Assembly (NCBI RefSeq): GCF_002243645.1
Contig: NZ_CP017704.1
Coordinates: 5,040,001-5,104,000 of the forward strand
Source: Peribacillus simplex NBRC 15720 = DSM 1321
GTDB lineage: Bacteria; Bacillota; Bacilli; Bacillales; DSM-1321
DNA length: 64,000 nt
Direction: 5' to 3'
The position numbers were made by a program, and so were the translations under genes. The notes under the pieces were generated by a model. It worked only from the letters and a program-made list of their open reading frames with translations. It did not search any database and was not told where the DNA came from. How positions within the stretch are numbered: position 1 is the stretch's first letter; every line of letters starts with the position of its first letter. Of the stretch, positions 50,382 through 58,406 are shown piece after piece.

Positions 50382-52514
50382 ATGGAACATTCAATTGTGG
50401 CATCAAATCCTGTCCTCTTTATGATTGCAGTACTTTTGATAATAATGGCGTGTTATACGGCGTTGGATTTACTGACAACATTATTGACGATAAAGAAATA
50501 TAAACGTCTGGTGTATATAGGGAGCAGCTGCTCTATGGGAGTGGCTATTTGGACGCTTAATTTTGTAATCATATTCACCCTCGATAATTCAGGAATGGCA
50601 GCATACAACTTTTCTACAATAATTTTTTCGTTAGCATTGGCGATTGCTCTCGCAGGGGTTGGGTTATTAGCCATATCGTATAAAACACAAGTGCTGCAAA
50701 TCGTTTTTTGCGGCTTTATGTTTACGATGGCCATATTATCTAATTATATAATGGGAACATCTTCATTAAACCACTCTTTGCACTTTAGCCCATTGTCGGT
50801 CTTCAGTACGCTTTTCAGTAGCTTTATTTTATTCGTAGCAGCGCTTGCAATATTATTTTATTTTAATAAATTAAGTCAATCTTCGCTAAAACCAGTCAGT
50901 ACACTCATGATGAGTGGGTCAATCATTGAAGGCTATTATCTTTTTTTGAGAGTATTACCCATGAACGCGAAAAATGAAATGGGTGAATTTGTTCCACTCA
51001 CTCCATTTATGCTTTATCTTACATGCTTTGTTTCATTATTCATCCTTGCCAGCTTGATAGCTTCAAGTACGATCGTAGGCCGACGGTTGGCAAAAAGTGA
51101 TAATACTGTGAGCGATATCCGTTATGCTTTAGATCAATCGGCGATCGTCGCCATCACGGATGCAAAAGGAATCATTACATACGTTAACGAAAAATTCCTG
51201 GAAATATCACAATATGAAAAACATGAACTAATAGGGGAAAATCATTCTATCATCAATTCTGGTTATCATGGAAAAGAATTTTTCACTGATTTATGGCTGA
51301 CGATCAGCCAAGGGAAAACATGGAATGGTGAAATATGCAATCGAGCTAAAGATGGTAATGTTTATTGGGTGGATACAACTATCGTTCCTTTTATGAAAAA
51401 GGGTAAACCATATCAATATATTTCCATCCGTTCGGATATTTCCAGTCGTAAAAAAGCAGAAAATGCTTTAAAGGGGTCAATCAAGGAACTGGAAGATATG
51501 CATTATGCAATCAACCAATCCCTGATTGTGGCGATTACCGATGATAAAGGAGTCATAATCGAAGTGAATGAAAAGTTCTCGGAGGTTTCCGGTTATGGAA
51601 GAGGTGAATTGATAGGCCATACCCATAAGATAGTTAATTCTGGATACCACTCAAAGGAATTCTTTGAACAAATGTGGAAGACCGTCCATGAACGGAAAGT
51701 TTGGAAAGGGGAAATTAGAAACAAGGCGAAAGACGGTGGTTTTTATTGGGTCGATACAACAATTGTTCCATTTTTCAGCAAAGAAGGAAAGCCATTTCAG
51801 TTTTTGGCACTTAGATATGACATAACTGAGCGTAAACAATCGGAAGAGATGCTCCAACGGCAGGATAAATTAGCCGCTGTCGGTCAGCTTGCTGCTGGAG
51901 TGGCACATGAAATTCGAAATCCGCTGACCTCCATGAAAGGGTATACGGAATTTTTGCAATTGGACGAAACGGACGAAAATAAACAAGAATTTCTGGAAAT
52001 AATCATGGATGAAATCAATCGTGTGAATGAGATAGTTGAAGAGTTCTTACAATTGGCCAAACCACAGGCCTTGATATTGGAAACGAAGAATCTTGTGCCG
52101 ATCGTTCGAAACGTTGTATCTTTGACGGAGTTTGAAGCCAGGAAGAAGAACATCACGCTGATTTCAGATTGTAATCAAGAAGAGATCCTCGTTCGTTGTG
52201 ATGAGAATCGATTAAAACAAGTCATATTGAACTTCATAAAAAATGGTATGGAAGCTATGCCTGATGGTGGGTTCATAAAAGTCATTACTGAACTTAAAGA
52301 GAATAAAGTGCATATATCCATTATCGACACAGGAATTGGGATGCCGCCAGAACAGCTTAAGAGACTGGGAGAACCATTTTTCACTACGAAAAAATCTGGT
52401 AATGGGTTAGGTCTCATGATCAGCTTTAAAATTATAGAAAGCCATTTGGGAAATGTCTTTGTCGATAGTGAGGTCAATAAAGGTACAATCTTTAATATCG
52501 TGCTCCCTGTTTAA
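50382..52514 (+). CDS. Membrane-bound PAS sensor histidine kinase
   Basis: 710 residues. The first 240 form about seven helices whose pattern (MGVAIWTLNFVIIFTLDNSG then FSTIIFSLALAIALAGVG) resembles MHYT sensor domains, but the MH motif is replaced by LN, so the ligand site is altered. Two PAS domains follow (about 245-360 and 374-490, each with AITD.KG.I and the KDG..YWVDTTIVPF motif), then HisKA with H near residue 508 in AHEIRNPLTSMKGY, N box NFIKNGMEAM, G1 DTGIGMPPEQL and G2 GNGLGLMI. The kinase core resembles Bacillus sporulation kinases. No response regulator is adjacent, consistent with phosphorelay input to Spo0F (inference). GAGGTGATAG lies upstream of ATG. Confidence 0.9.
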   Translation: MEHSIVASNPVLFMIAVLLIIMACYTALDLLTTLLTIKKYKRLVYIGSSCSMGVAIWTLNFVIIFTLDNSGMAAYNFSTIIFSLALAIALAGVGLLAISYKTQVLQIVFCGFMFTMAILSNYIMGTSSLNHSLHFSPLSVFSTLFSSFILFVAALAILFYFNKLSQSSLKPVSTLMMSGSIIEGYYLFLRVLPMNAKNEMGEFVPLTPFMLYLTCFVSLFILASLIASSTIVGRRLAKSDNTVSDIRYALDQSAIVAITDAKGIITYVNEKFLEISQYEKHELIGENHSIINSGYHGKEFFTDLWLTISQGKTWNGEICNRAKDGNVYWVDTTIVPFMKKGKPYQYISIRSDISSRKKAENALKGSIKELEDMHYAINQSLIVAITDDKGVIIEVNEKFSEVSGYGRGELIGHTHKIVNSGYHSKEFFEQMWKTVHERKVWKGEIRNKAKDGGFYWVDTTIVPFFSKEGKPFQFLALRYDITERKQSEEMLQRQDKLAAVGQLAAGVAHEIRNPLTSMKGYTEFLQLDETDENKQEFLEIIMDEINRVNEIVEEFLQLAKPQALILETKNLVPIVRNVVSLTEFEARKKNITLISDCNQEEILVRCDENRLKQVILNFIKNGMEAMPDGGFIKVITELKENKVHISIIDTGIGMPPEQLKRLGEPFFTTKKSGNGLGLMISFKIIESHLGNVFVDSEVNKGTIFNIVLPV

Positions 52515-52567
52515 AATACCTAATAGGAAGCAATGAAAAAAATCAACACTTTGTATAAGGTGTCTGC

Positions 52568-53770
52568 ATGGGGGAACTGGAATTGGAAAAACAAAAGCAG
52601 GTCAATATTATTAGCTTGAAGGTATTTTACCTTTTTTCTTTTTTTGCAGTGGGAAGTTTAACACCTCTACTAAGCGTTTATTTGGCCAATGAGGCAGGTT
52701 TGTCTGGTATTGAAATAGGTACGATCATGTCTGTTGGACCGATAGTGATGATCGTTTTTCAACCTTTTTGGGGAATTGTCTGTGATTGGAGCGGGAAACC
52801 AGCCAAAATACTTGCAATAACATCGTTGCTTGCTGGTGTATTTGGTTTAGGATACTTGCTGTTCGAGCACTATTTACTTATAGTATCCGTCGCAATCGCT
52901 TTAGCTATCTTTCAAAGTGCTATAATACCAGTTTCAGATAGCATCACTCTTCAATATACAACAAAAATCAAATCGAATTATGGGAAAATCCGTTTATTCG
53001 GATCTCTTGGTTACGGTGTGGCCGTTTTTGTAATGGGAAAGTTATCTGAATCCTTCATGGGTCCTTCCGTTATATTTTATGCCTTTTTCTTCGGCCTGCT
53101 GATCGCGGCTAGTCTGGCTCTTCGCTTGCCCGAAGATCCACCTGGGGGGAAGGTGAAACTTTTCGGTGGAATGAAAGAATTGATTACTATGAAACGTTTT
53201 CTTATCTTTCTTGCTATAACGTTCTTGCTTTTTGGTCCTAATCTTGCAAATAATGTATACTATGGTTTGTTTGTCGAGGCAAGAGGCGGAACATATACAG
53301 GAATTGGCATTGCGTTCCTATTAGCTGTATTATCGGAAATCCCCTTTATGAGAATGGCAGGTACCTGGATTCATAAGATAGGCCTGCTGCCAATTACCTT
53401 ATTGGCTGGAACGGCTTCATTGGTCCGCTGGGTTTTGTACTTCACCGAACCAAGTTTGGCTACCGTATATGTGACTTCGATCATTCAAGGGTTTTCACTT
53501 GGCTTATTCATTCCAGCAGCTTTACAATATATCAGGGAAGTTGTCCCTGCACGTATAACAGTAACAGCTATAACGCTTTATTCCGCCATAGGCAATGGAT
53601 TGGGGAACTGGTTCAGTACCTTCAGCGGCGGGATAATCTTGGATAAATCAGGTATATATGCGGTCTATTTATTCTATGGTTTCCTCACGCTGATTGGGAT
53701 GCTGCTTACAATATGGCTCATGAGGTTAGATAAAAAATTAAAAGTAATAGGAAAACCCATAGGAATATAA
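52568..53770 (+). CDS. MFS transporter (MFS_1-like, YwbF type)
   Basis: A 400-residue, 12-helix major facilitator with the layout of the LacY/HcaT-like MFS_1_like group: FYLFSFFAVGSLTPLLSVYLAN at helix 1, IVFQPFWGIVCDWSGKPAKIL (loop 2-3), GKIRLFGSLGYGVAVFVMG (helix 5), and a C-terminal half beginning near ITMKRFLIFLAITFLLFGPN. The substrate is unknown (sugar or aromatic acid transporters are near relatives). 53 bp after the kinase gene; it may be cotranscribed. A terminator follows. Confidence 0.88.
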   Translation: MGELELEKQKQVNIISLKVFYLFSFFAVGSLTPLLSVYLANEAGLSGIEIGTIMSVGPIVMIVFQPFWGIVCDWSGKPAKILAITSLLAGVFGLGYLLFEHYLLIVSVAIALAIFQSAIIPVSDSITLQYTTKIKSNYGKIRLFGSLGYGVAVFVMGKLSESFMGPSVIFYAFFFGLLIAASLALRLPEDPPGGKVKLFGGMKELITMKRFLIFLAITFLLFGPNLANNVYYGLFVEARGGTYTGIGIAFLLAVLSEIPFMRMAGTWIHKIGLLPITLLAGTASLVRWVLYFTEPSLATVYVTSIIQGFSLGLFIPAALQYIREVVPARITVTAITLYSAIGNGLGNWFSTFSGGIILDKSGIYAVYLFYGFLTLIGMLLTIWLMRLDKKLKVIGKPIGI

Positions 53771-53817
53771 GAAAAATGATGGAAAATATCTTTTGGAAAT
53801 TTTTTCTTATTCAAAGC

Positions 53818-53859
53818 GAGGGACCTCTTCACCTTCCATGGTGAAAAGGTCTCTTTTTT
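53818..53859 (+). terminator. Terminator after the MFS gene
   Basis: GAGGGACCTCTTCACC and GGTGAAAAGGTCTC (53840-53853) form a long stem with one mismatch, then a T tract. Confidence 0.85.
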
Positions 53860-53934
53860 ACTAGTACATATTTGTAGGAAAGGCTCCGTTAATGATAAAT
53901 AGATTAAACATGCTTAAATGACAGGTTAATTACC

Positions 53935-54087
53935 AGAAGTCAATTGTTATCACTTGCGGCCGTCCCGAGCGCCATTTTCAGTGTTTGGCATAATATTTCC
54001 GGGCCTTTGCTTGCAACCCACTGGTCAAAAAGAGCAGTCAAAATCAAAGGGAATTCCGTGACGGGTAAGGAATCGAATAAACAGTAA
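53935..54087 (+). pseudogene. C-terminal fragment, possibly of a bile acid:sodium symporter-like protein
   Basis: An open frame without start reads [20 protein letters not shown] then [15 protein letters not shown] and a stop at 54085-54087. The [11 protein letters not shown] wording recalls the last helix of YocS-type BASS transporters. Only about 50 residues remain, but the gene's terminator persists. Confidence 0.45.
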
Positions 54088-54090
54088 TTC

Positions 54091-54136
54091 AAAAAAGGCA
54101 GAAAGGGATTAAATGAGTCCCACTCTGCCTTTTTTT
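54091..54136 (+). terminator. Terminator after the transporter fragment
   Basis: AAAAAAGGCAGA (54091-54102) pairs with TCTGCCTTTTTT (54124-54135); an inner GGGA/TCCC pair extends the stem. Confidence 0.85.
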
Positions 54137-54293
54137 ATTGATAAAAGGGTAAGAGCGCAGTTTATAAAAGAAATGCTGTTAACGATTGGGATAAATGGTA
54201 TCTGGAATTTTTAACCAAATCAATCAGTTTTTTTGTTTTTGGAAAAAATATGATTTAATGGAAGATAGAGAATGAATGGAAGGATGAGTGTTT

Positions 54294-55085
54294 TTGAGCA
54301 AACCAAAAGTGTTGGCTGCTACCATCGTATCAGCTCTTATCGGACTGTTTTTTTTATTTTGCCTTGGATGGGCGATTATTGACCATTATGGAAAAGGAAC
54401 TTCCGATATGGAAGCAATTGAAGAAACCACCATTAAAAATGATCTTCCTGATGATTTTACCGTAGTGGCGATAGGCGATTCATTGACACGTGGCACAGGT
54501 GATGAATCAGGCAAAGGCTACGTTGGACTTGTTGTTGAAGATTTGAAGAGTGAATATAATAGAAAACCAATCATTCATAACCTCGGAATTAATGGACAAG
54601 TGTCTAAAGAATTGGTGCAGCAAGTGAAACAACCGGAAGTGAAGCGCCAAATCCAAGCAGCTGATGTTATTTTAGTTACAATCGGGGGTAACGATTTATT
54701 TCAAAAAGGGCAGACCCTGATTGAATATGATCGTGAAGCTACATCTGTTTCGCAAAAGAATTTCTTGGGAAATTTACATGAAATTTTTAAAGATATCAGT
54801 AAAGTCAATGATACAGCTACCATTTTGTTGCTTGGCCTATATAATCCATTTATAGATTTGGATGAAGACTTTGATACGAACCGCATCGTACGAGACTGGA
54901 ATAATGAAACAGCAGAAGTCGTTGCTCTTTATGAAAATGCAATTTTCGTTCCAACATTTGATTTATTCCAATTGTCGGTAAATGAGTATTTGTATTCAGA
55001 TAAATTTCATCCTAATAAAAAGGGGTATCGTTTAATTGCTGATAGAGTTGCTCCTCTAATAAAATGGGAGGATGTGGAACGATGA
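54294..55085 (+). CDS. SGNH/GDSL hydrolase, membrane-anchored (YpmR-like)
   Basis: A 263-residue extracytoplasmic hydrolase: one N-terminal helix (VLAATIVSALIGLFFLFCLGWAII) then the SGNH blocks GDSLTRG (Ser), NLGINGQVS (Gly), GGNDLF (Asn) and SDKFHPNKKGY (Asp and His). The likely reaction is ester hydrolysis on a lipid or wall polymer. TTG 54294 is preferred, with GGAAGGA 9 nt upstream; GTG 54288 lies too close to it. Its stop overlaps the start of an ABC transporter ATPase by 4 nt, so the two are translationally coupled and presumably serve one process. Confidence 0.88.
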   Translation: MSKPKVLAATIVSALIGLFFLFCLGWAIIDHYGKGTSDMEAIEETTIKNDLPDDFTVVAIGDSLTRGTGDESGKGYVGLVVEDLKSEYNRKPIIHNLGINGQVSKELVQQVKQPEVKRQIQAADVILVTIGGNDLFQKGQTLIEYDREATSVSQKNFLGNLHEIFKDISKVNDTATILLLGLYNPFIDLDEDFDTNRIVRDWNNETAEVVALYENAIFVPTFDLFQLSVNEYLYSDKFHPNKKGYRLIADRVAPLIKWEDVER

Positions 55086-55996
55086 AACAGGTGACATTGT
55101 CTGTCAGGGACTTGAAAAAAAAGATTGGCAAAAGGGAAGTTATTAAGGGAATAGATTTTGAACTGAATGAAGGTGAGGTTTTCGGCTTTTTAGGACCGAA
55201 TGGAGCAGGTAAGACGACGACGATACGTATGCTGGTCGGTTTGATTAAGCCAACCTCGGGTTCCATCCATATATGTGGGTATGATGTTCGTCAGGAATTT
55301 ACGAAGGCTATGAAGCAAATGGGTTGCATCGTTGAAAACCCAGAGTTATATCCATTTTTGAGCGGGTGGGATAATTTGCTCCACTTTGCAAGAATGTTAC
55401 CTGAAGTTGATGAAACAAGAATGATCGAGGTTGTCGAACTCGTCGGTCTGCAAGCGAGAATTCACGATAAAGTGAAGACCTATTCGTTAGGTATGAGGCA
55501 GCGTTTAGGAATCGCACAGGCAATGCTGAACAGCCCTAAGTTATTAATTTTGGATGAACCGACTAACGGTCTAGATCCTGCCGGAATCCGTGAAATGCGA
55601 CAATTCATTAGAAAGTTGGCTGAAGAAGAAGGTATGAGTGTTCTGGTTTCTTCACACTTATTAGGTGAAATACAGCAACTTTGTGACCGGGTCGCAATTA
55701 TTAAAGGTGGGGAAATTATCAAGACGGATACAGTGGAAAGCTTATTATCCACGCAGGAGCGAATAATTTGGCGGGTGGAACCTATTCAAAAGGGAGTGGA
55801 AATTCTTGGCAGTTTCACCGATATTACCCTAGATCAAAAATATATCATTACCGCTTATGATGAACTCAAAACACCCGAATGGAATGCTGCACTTAACCAA
55901 GCGGGGGTGAGGGTGCATGAAATGAATCGAAAGCTCCCTGGATTGGAAGAGTTGTTTTTGCAAGTTACCGGTGTCGGAGGTGCAGGCATTGAATAA
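55082..55996 (+). CDS. ABC transporter ATP-binding protein
   Basis: A 304-residue ATPase of an ABC-2 type exporter: Walker A GPNGAGKTTTIRML, Q loop near ENPELYPFLSGWDNL, signature YSLGMRQRLGIAQ, Walker B LLILDEPTNGLDP, H loop SSHLLGE, and a C-terminal regulatory extension ending ELFLQVTGVGGAG. ATG 55082 has GGGAGGATG upstream within the end of the hydrolase gene (ATGA overlap). Works with the permease encoded next; the substrate is unknown. Family resembles bacitracin/lantibiotic-type and YhaQ/NatA-like exporters. Confidence 0.92.
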   Translation: MKQVTLSVRDLKKKIGKREVIKGIDFELNEGEVFGFLGPNGAGKTTTIRMLVGLIKPTSGSIHICGYDVRQEFTKAMKQMGCIVENPELYPFLSGWDNLLHFARMLPEVDETRMIEVVELVGLQARIHDKVKTYSLGMRQRLGIAQAMLNSPKLLILDEPTNGLDPAGIREMRQFIRKLAEEEGMSVLVSSHLLGEIQQLCDRVAIIKGGEIIKTDTVESLLSTQERIIWRVEPIQKGVEILGSFTDITLDQKYIITAYDELKTPEWNAALNQAGVRVHEMNRKLPGLEELFLQVTGVGGAGIE

Positions 55997-56969
55997 CTTG
56001 GTTCAAAATGAAATGATGAAGTTGTTGGCAAAGAAACGGCTAATCATAATCGGTATCATCGTAGGAATTTTAGTGCTGATGTTTACATATGCCCAATACA
56101 AACAAGTGGAAGAGCAGCGGGAGAAGTTGGGAACTGATGATTGGCGTGCAGCGCTTCAGCAGCAAATCATTGATACTCAAAATCGTTTGGGCTCGAATAG
56201 GATGCTGGATGAGTGGCGTGAACAGCTGCAAGTAAGTCTGAAGCAGCAGCAATATTATCTTGATCATGATATCAACCCCTCAGAACCAGGCGCAGCCACT
56301 TTTACACGCATGTTTTTGGAAAATGCAATTGATTTGTTCATTCCGTTGTTGATCATGATTGTGGCTAGTGATATGGTTTCTTCCGAAAATAGTCAAGGCA
56401 CGATCAAGCTTCTGCTGACAAGGCCAGTGGAGCGCTGGAAAATCTTATTGAGCAAATATGTAACATTAATATTATCGGTTTCGATTATCGTGGCGATGAC
56501 TGCCTTCTTGTCTTACCTTTTATCAGGAATCGTTTTCGGATATCAAGGATGGGGGGCCCCCGTAATAACCGGATTCGAATTGAAGGGGGCTGATGTGGAT
56601 GTCAGTCAAGTAAGGTTAGTTGAACAATGGAAATTCCTATTGATGGATTTGGGACTTGTCTGGCTGGTCGCGGTTGTTGTAGGGACCCTTTCTTTCATGC
56701 TTTCGGTTTTAGTGAGAAGCACCCCTGCAGGCATGGGAATCATGCTGGCTGCATTGATTTCCGGGGCTATATTGAACAATATGGTGTCTTCATGGGAATC
56801 AGCGAAATATTTCTTTATGGTGAATTTGAAGTTGACTGCTTATATTAGCGGGACAGCTCCACCGATAGAAGGGATGACTTTATTATCCTCTGTCATTACC
56901 TTGCTCGTTTGGTGGGCTCTTGCTTTAATTGTATCTTTTACAGTGTTTATCCGGAGGGATGTATACTGA
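55989..56969 (+). CDS. ABC-2 type permease
   Basis: 326 residues: one N-terminal helix (KRLIIIGIIVGILVLMFTYAQ), a large extracytoplasmic Gln-rich helical domain (about 40-110: QQQIIDTQNRL, LQVSLKQQQYYLDH), then five helices beginning IDLFIPLLIMIVASDM with the typical SSENSQGTIKLLLTRPVERWKILLSK motif. TTG 55989 is set by GGAGGTG 6 nt upstream and overlaps the end of the ATPase gene; GTG 55971 would lie before that site. It forms the membrane half of the exporter encoded with the SGNH hydrolase. Confidence 0.9.
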   Translation: MNNLVQNEMMKLLAKKRLIIIGIIVGILVLMFTYAQYKQVEEQREKLGTDDWRAALQQQIIDTQNRLGSNRMLDEWREQLQVSLKQQQYYLDHDINPSEPGAATFTRMFLENAIDLFIPLLIMIVASDMVSSENSQGTIKLLLTRPVERWKILLSKYVTLILSVSIIVAMTAFLSYLLSGIVFGYQGWGAPVITGFELKGADVDVSQVRLVEQWKFLLMDLGLVWLVAVVVGTLSFMLSVLVRSTPAGMGIMLAALISGAILNNMVSSWESAKYFFMVNLKLTAYISGTAPPIEGMTLLSSVITLLVWWALALIVSFTVFIRRDVY

Positions 56970-57000
56970 GAAACAGCTTATATAAATTATAGGTTGTTTT
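56970..57000 (+). repeat. Terminator hairpin, left copy of a 31-bp direct repeat
   Basis: Contains AACAGCTTATA pairing with TATAGGTTGTT (with G-T pairs), then TTTTAG. It is the natural terminator position of the SGNH-ABC operon. It recurs at 57207-57237 with a single difference. Confidence 0.85.
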
Positions 57001-57029
57001 AGTTTGTTGACAAAAGGGGGTTCAGAAGT

Positions 57030-57206
57030 GTTGCACCCCGAACAATGAATTTAACAGAAGATTCGTTATACTCGCAAGCCGAGACCCTGCTAGACGCTTG
57101 CGGCGAGGAGGCTTGGCAGACAGTCGGCGGAAAGGGAGCGGATTACTGAAATCATCTGCAACTTTTTTAGGAATAAAAAAACTTCGAATTTGTCTGTCTA
57201 CAGTCC
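57030..57206. repeat. Dispersed intergenic repeat, copy at 57.1 kb
   Basis: Holds the 68-bp core 57077-57144 (AGCCGAGACCC ... GGAGGCTTGGCAGACAGTCG ...) matching 40194-40260 with few changes, and ends ACTTCGAATTTGTCTGTCTACAGTCC, like the 40.3 kb copy and the arm of the hairpin at 2945-2964. It lies between two copies of the same terminator hairpin. Confidence 0.82.
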
Positions 57207-57237
57207 GAAACAGCCTATATAAATTATAGGTTGTTTT
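57207..57237 (+). repeat. Terminator hairpin, right copy of the 31-bp direct repeat
   Basis: AACAGCCTATA pairs perfectly with TATAGG-TTGTT and is followed by TTTTTTATTTT, a better terminator than the left copy. 30 of 31 positions equal 56970-57000. Confidence 0.85.
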
Positions 57238-57298
57238 TTATTTTCTTGTACAGGGTATCCATTTTAAAACAGTATGTTCAAAATTAGGAGGGTTATAA

Positions 57299-57850
57299 AT
57301 GGATGATAATCATTTGAATGAAAAATTGATGCCGATGACTTCAGTTTCCAGTGGAGATGTACAGATAATAAATGAGGATATATATTGTCTGTCCGTCCAA
57401 ATCGCTAATGTGATTTTTGTAGGGTCACCCAAAGATGAAAAATGGGTATTGATAGATGCTGGGATGCCGCGTTCAGCCATTGCCTGATGCCCCGGGCTAC
57501 GCGATTGGAAATGGGTTCACACCCCTGGCCATTCAAAAGGACATATTTCACTTTTTCGCGAAAGTGACCGAAGTTTGATTGCTGGAGATGCTTTTGTGAA
57601 TGTCAGGCAAGATTCCCTATACAAGGTTATCACTCAGGAGAAAGAAATAGCAGGCCCGCCGCGGTATTTGACAACCGATTGGGAGGCTGCCAAAGAATCG
57701 GTAAAGTCATTAGAAAGTCTGAAGCCGGCTGTTGCCATAACGGGTCACGGGTATCCTGTTGAAGGGAAAGAACTGGAAATGGGTTTATCAAAGCTTGCAA
57801 AGGAATTCGATTCATTAGCTAAACCGGATCATGGGAAATATGTGGAATGA
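57299..57850 (+). pseudogene. Metallo-beta-lactamase fold hydrolase with an internal deletion
   Basis: ATG 57299 starts a typical MBL protein (IYCLSVQIANVIFVGSP, WVLIDAGMPRSA) that stops at 57485. In another frame the downstream part resumes at WKWVHTPGHSKGHISLFRES, then LIAGDAFVNVRQDSLYKV and AITGHGYPVEGKEL to 57850. The stretch between, which should hold the HxHxDH zinc motif, is deleted (about 250-300 bp missing compared with relatives as I remember them). It cannot bind metal normally. The 5' end keeps a good GGAGG site. Confidence 0.85.
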
Positions 57851-57930
57851 AGCGTGAACGTGTTTCATGAATAATTTCTCTTCAGAAGTCAAAAATAAAC
57901 AAGCAACTTATGAAAAATGGAGGGATATTC

Positions 57931-58362
57931 GTGGCTAAAATAAGAGATATCATGACAACAGACGTGGACTGTTGCACTGCGGAAGATAATATATATGAAG
58001 CAGCAGTCAAAATGAAGAATGATGATGTTGGTGTCATTCCTGTTTTAGAGAATAACCATTTAATTGGTGTCATTACAGACAGGGATATCGTCATTCGCTG
58101 TGTTGCCGAGAAAAAGCCGAATTCGACTAGAATTACCGATGTCATTTCCACCAACCTTGTAACAGGCACACCTGATATGTCAGTGGATGAAGCTGAGGAG
58201 TTAATGGCTAACGAACAAATCAGAAGGCTTCCTATCCTTGAGAATGACAAGCTGGTCGGAGTCGTGGCATTAGGTGATCTTGCTGTACACCATCAGACAA
58301 ATTCAATGGCGGGAAATGCTTTAAGTTCAATTTCCGAGGACAGAGATCAAATTCAACACTAA
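57931..58362 (+). CDS. CBS domain protein (YhcV-like)
   Basis: 143 residues consisting of two CBS domains: RDIMTTDVDCCTAEDNIYEA...VIPVLENNHLIGVITDRDIVIR and DVISTNLVTGTPDMSVDEAEELMANEQIRRLPILENDKLVGVVALGDLA in pieces. Such stand-alone pairs bind adenine nucleotides; the target is unknown. GTG 57931 has GGAGGG 9 nt upstream, while the ATG at 57910 precedes that site. Monocistronic with a very strong terminator. Confidence 0.9.
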   Translation: MAKIRDIMTTDVDCCTAEDNIYEAAVKMKNDDVGVIPVLENNHLIGVITDRDIVIRCVAEKKPNSTRITDVISTNLVTGTPDMSVDEAEELMANEQIRRLPILENDKLVGVVALGDLAVHHQTNSMAGNALSSISEDRDQIQH

Positions 58363-58406
58363 TAACAAAAACTCTGTTAGCTTTTGCTAACAGAGTTTTT
58401 GTTATT
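58361..58406. terminator. Bidirectional terminator with a 21-bp perfect stem
   Basis: 58361-58381 pairs without mismatch to 58386-58406 around a TTTT loop. It reaches into the stop codon region of both convergent genes (CBS gene and the S9 peptidase gene). Confidence 0.95.
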
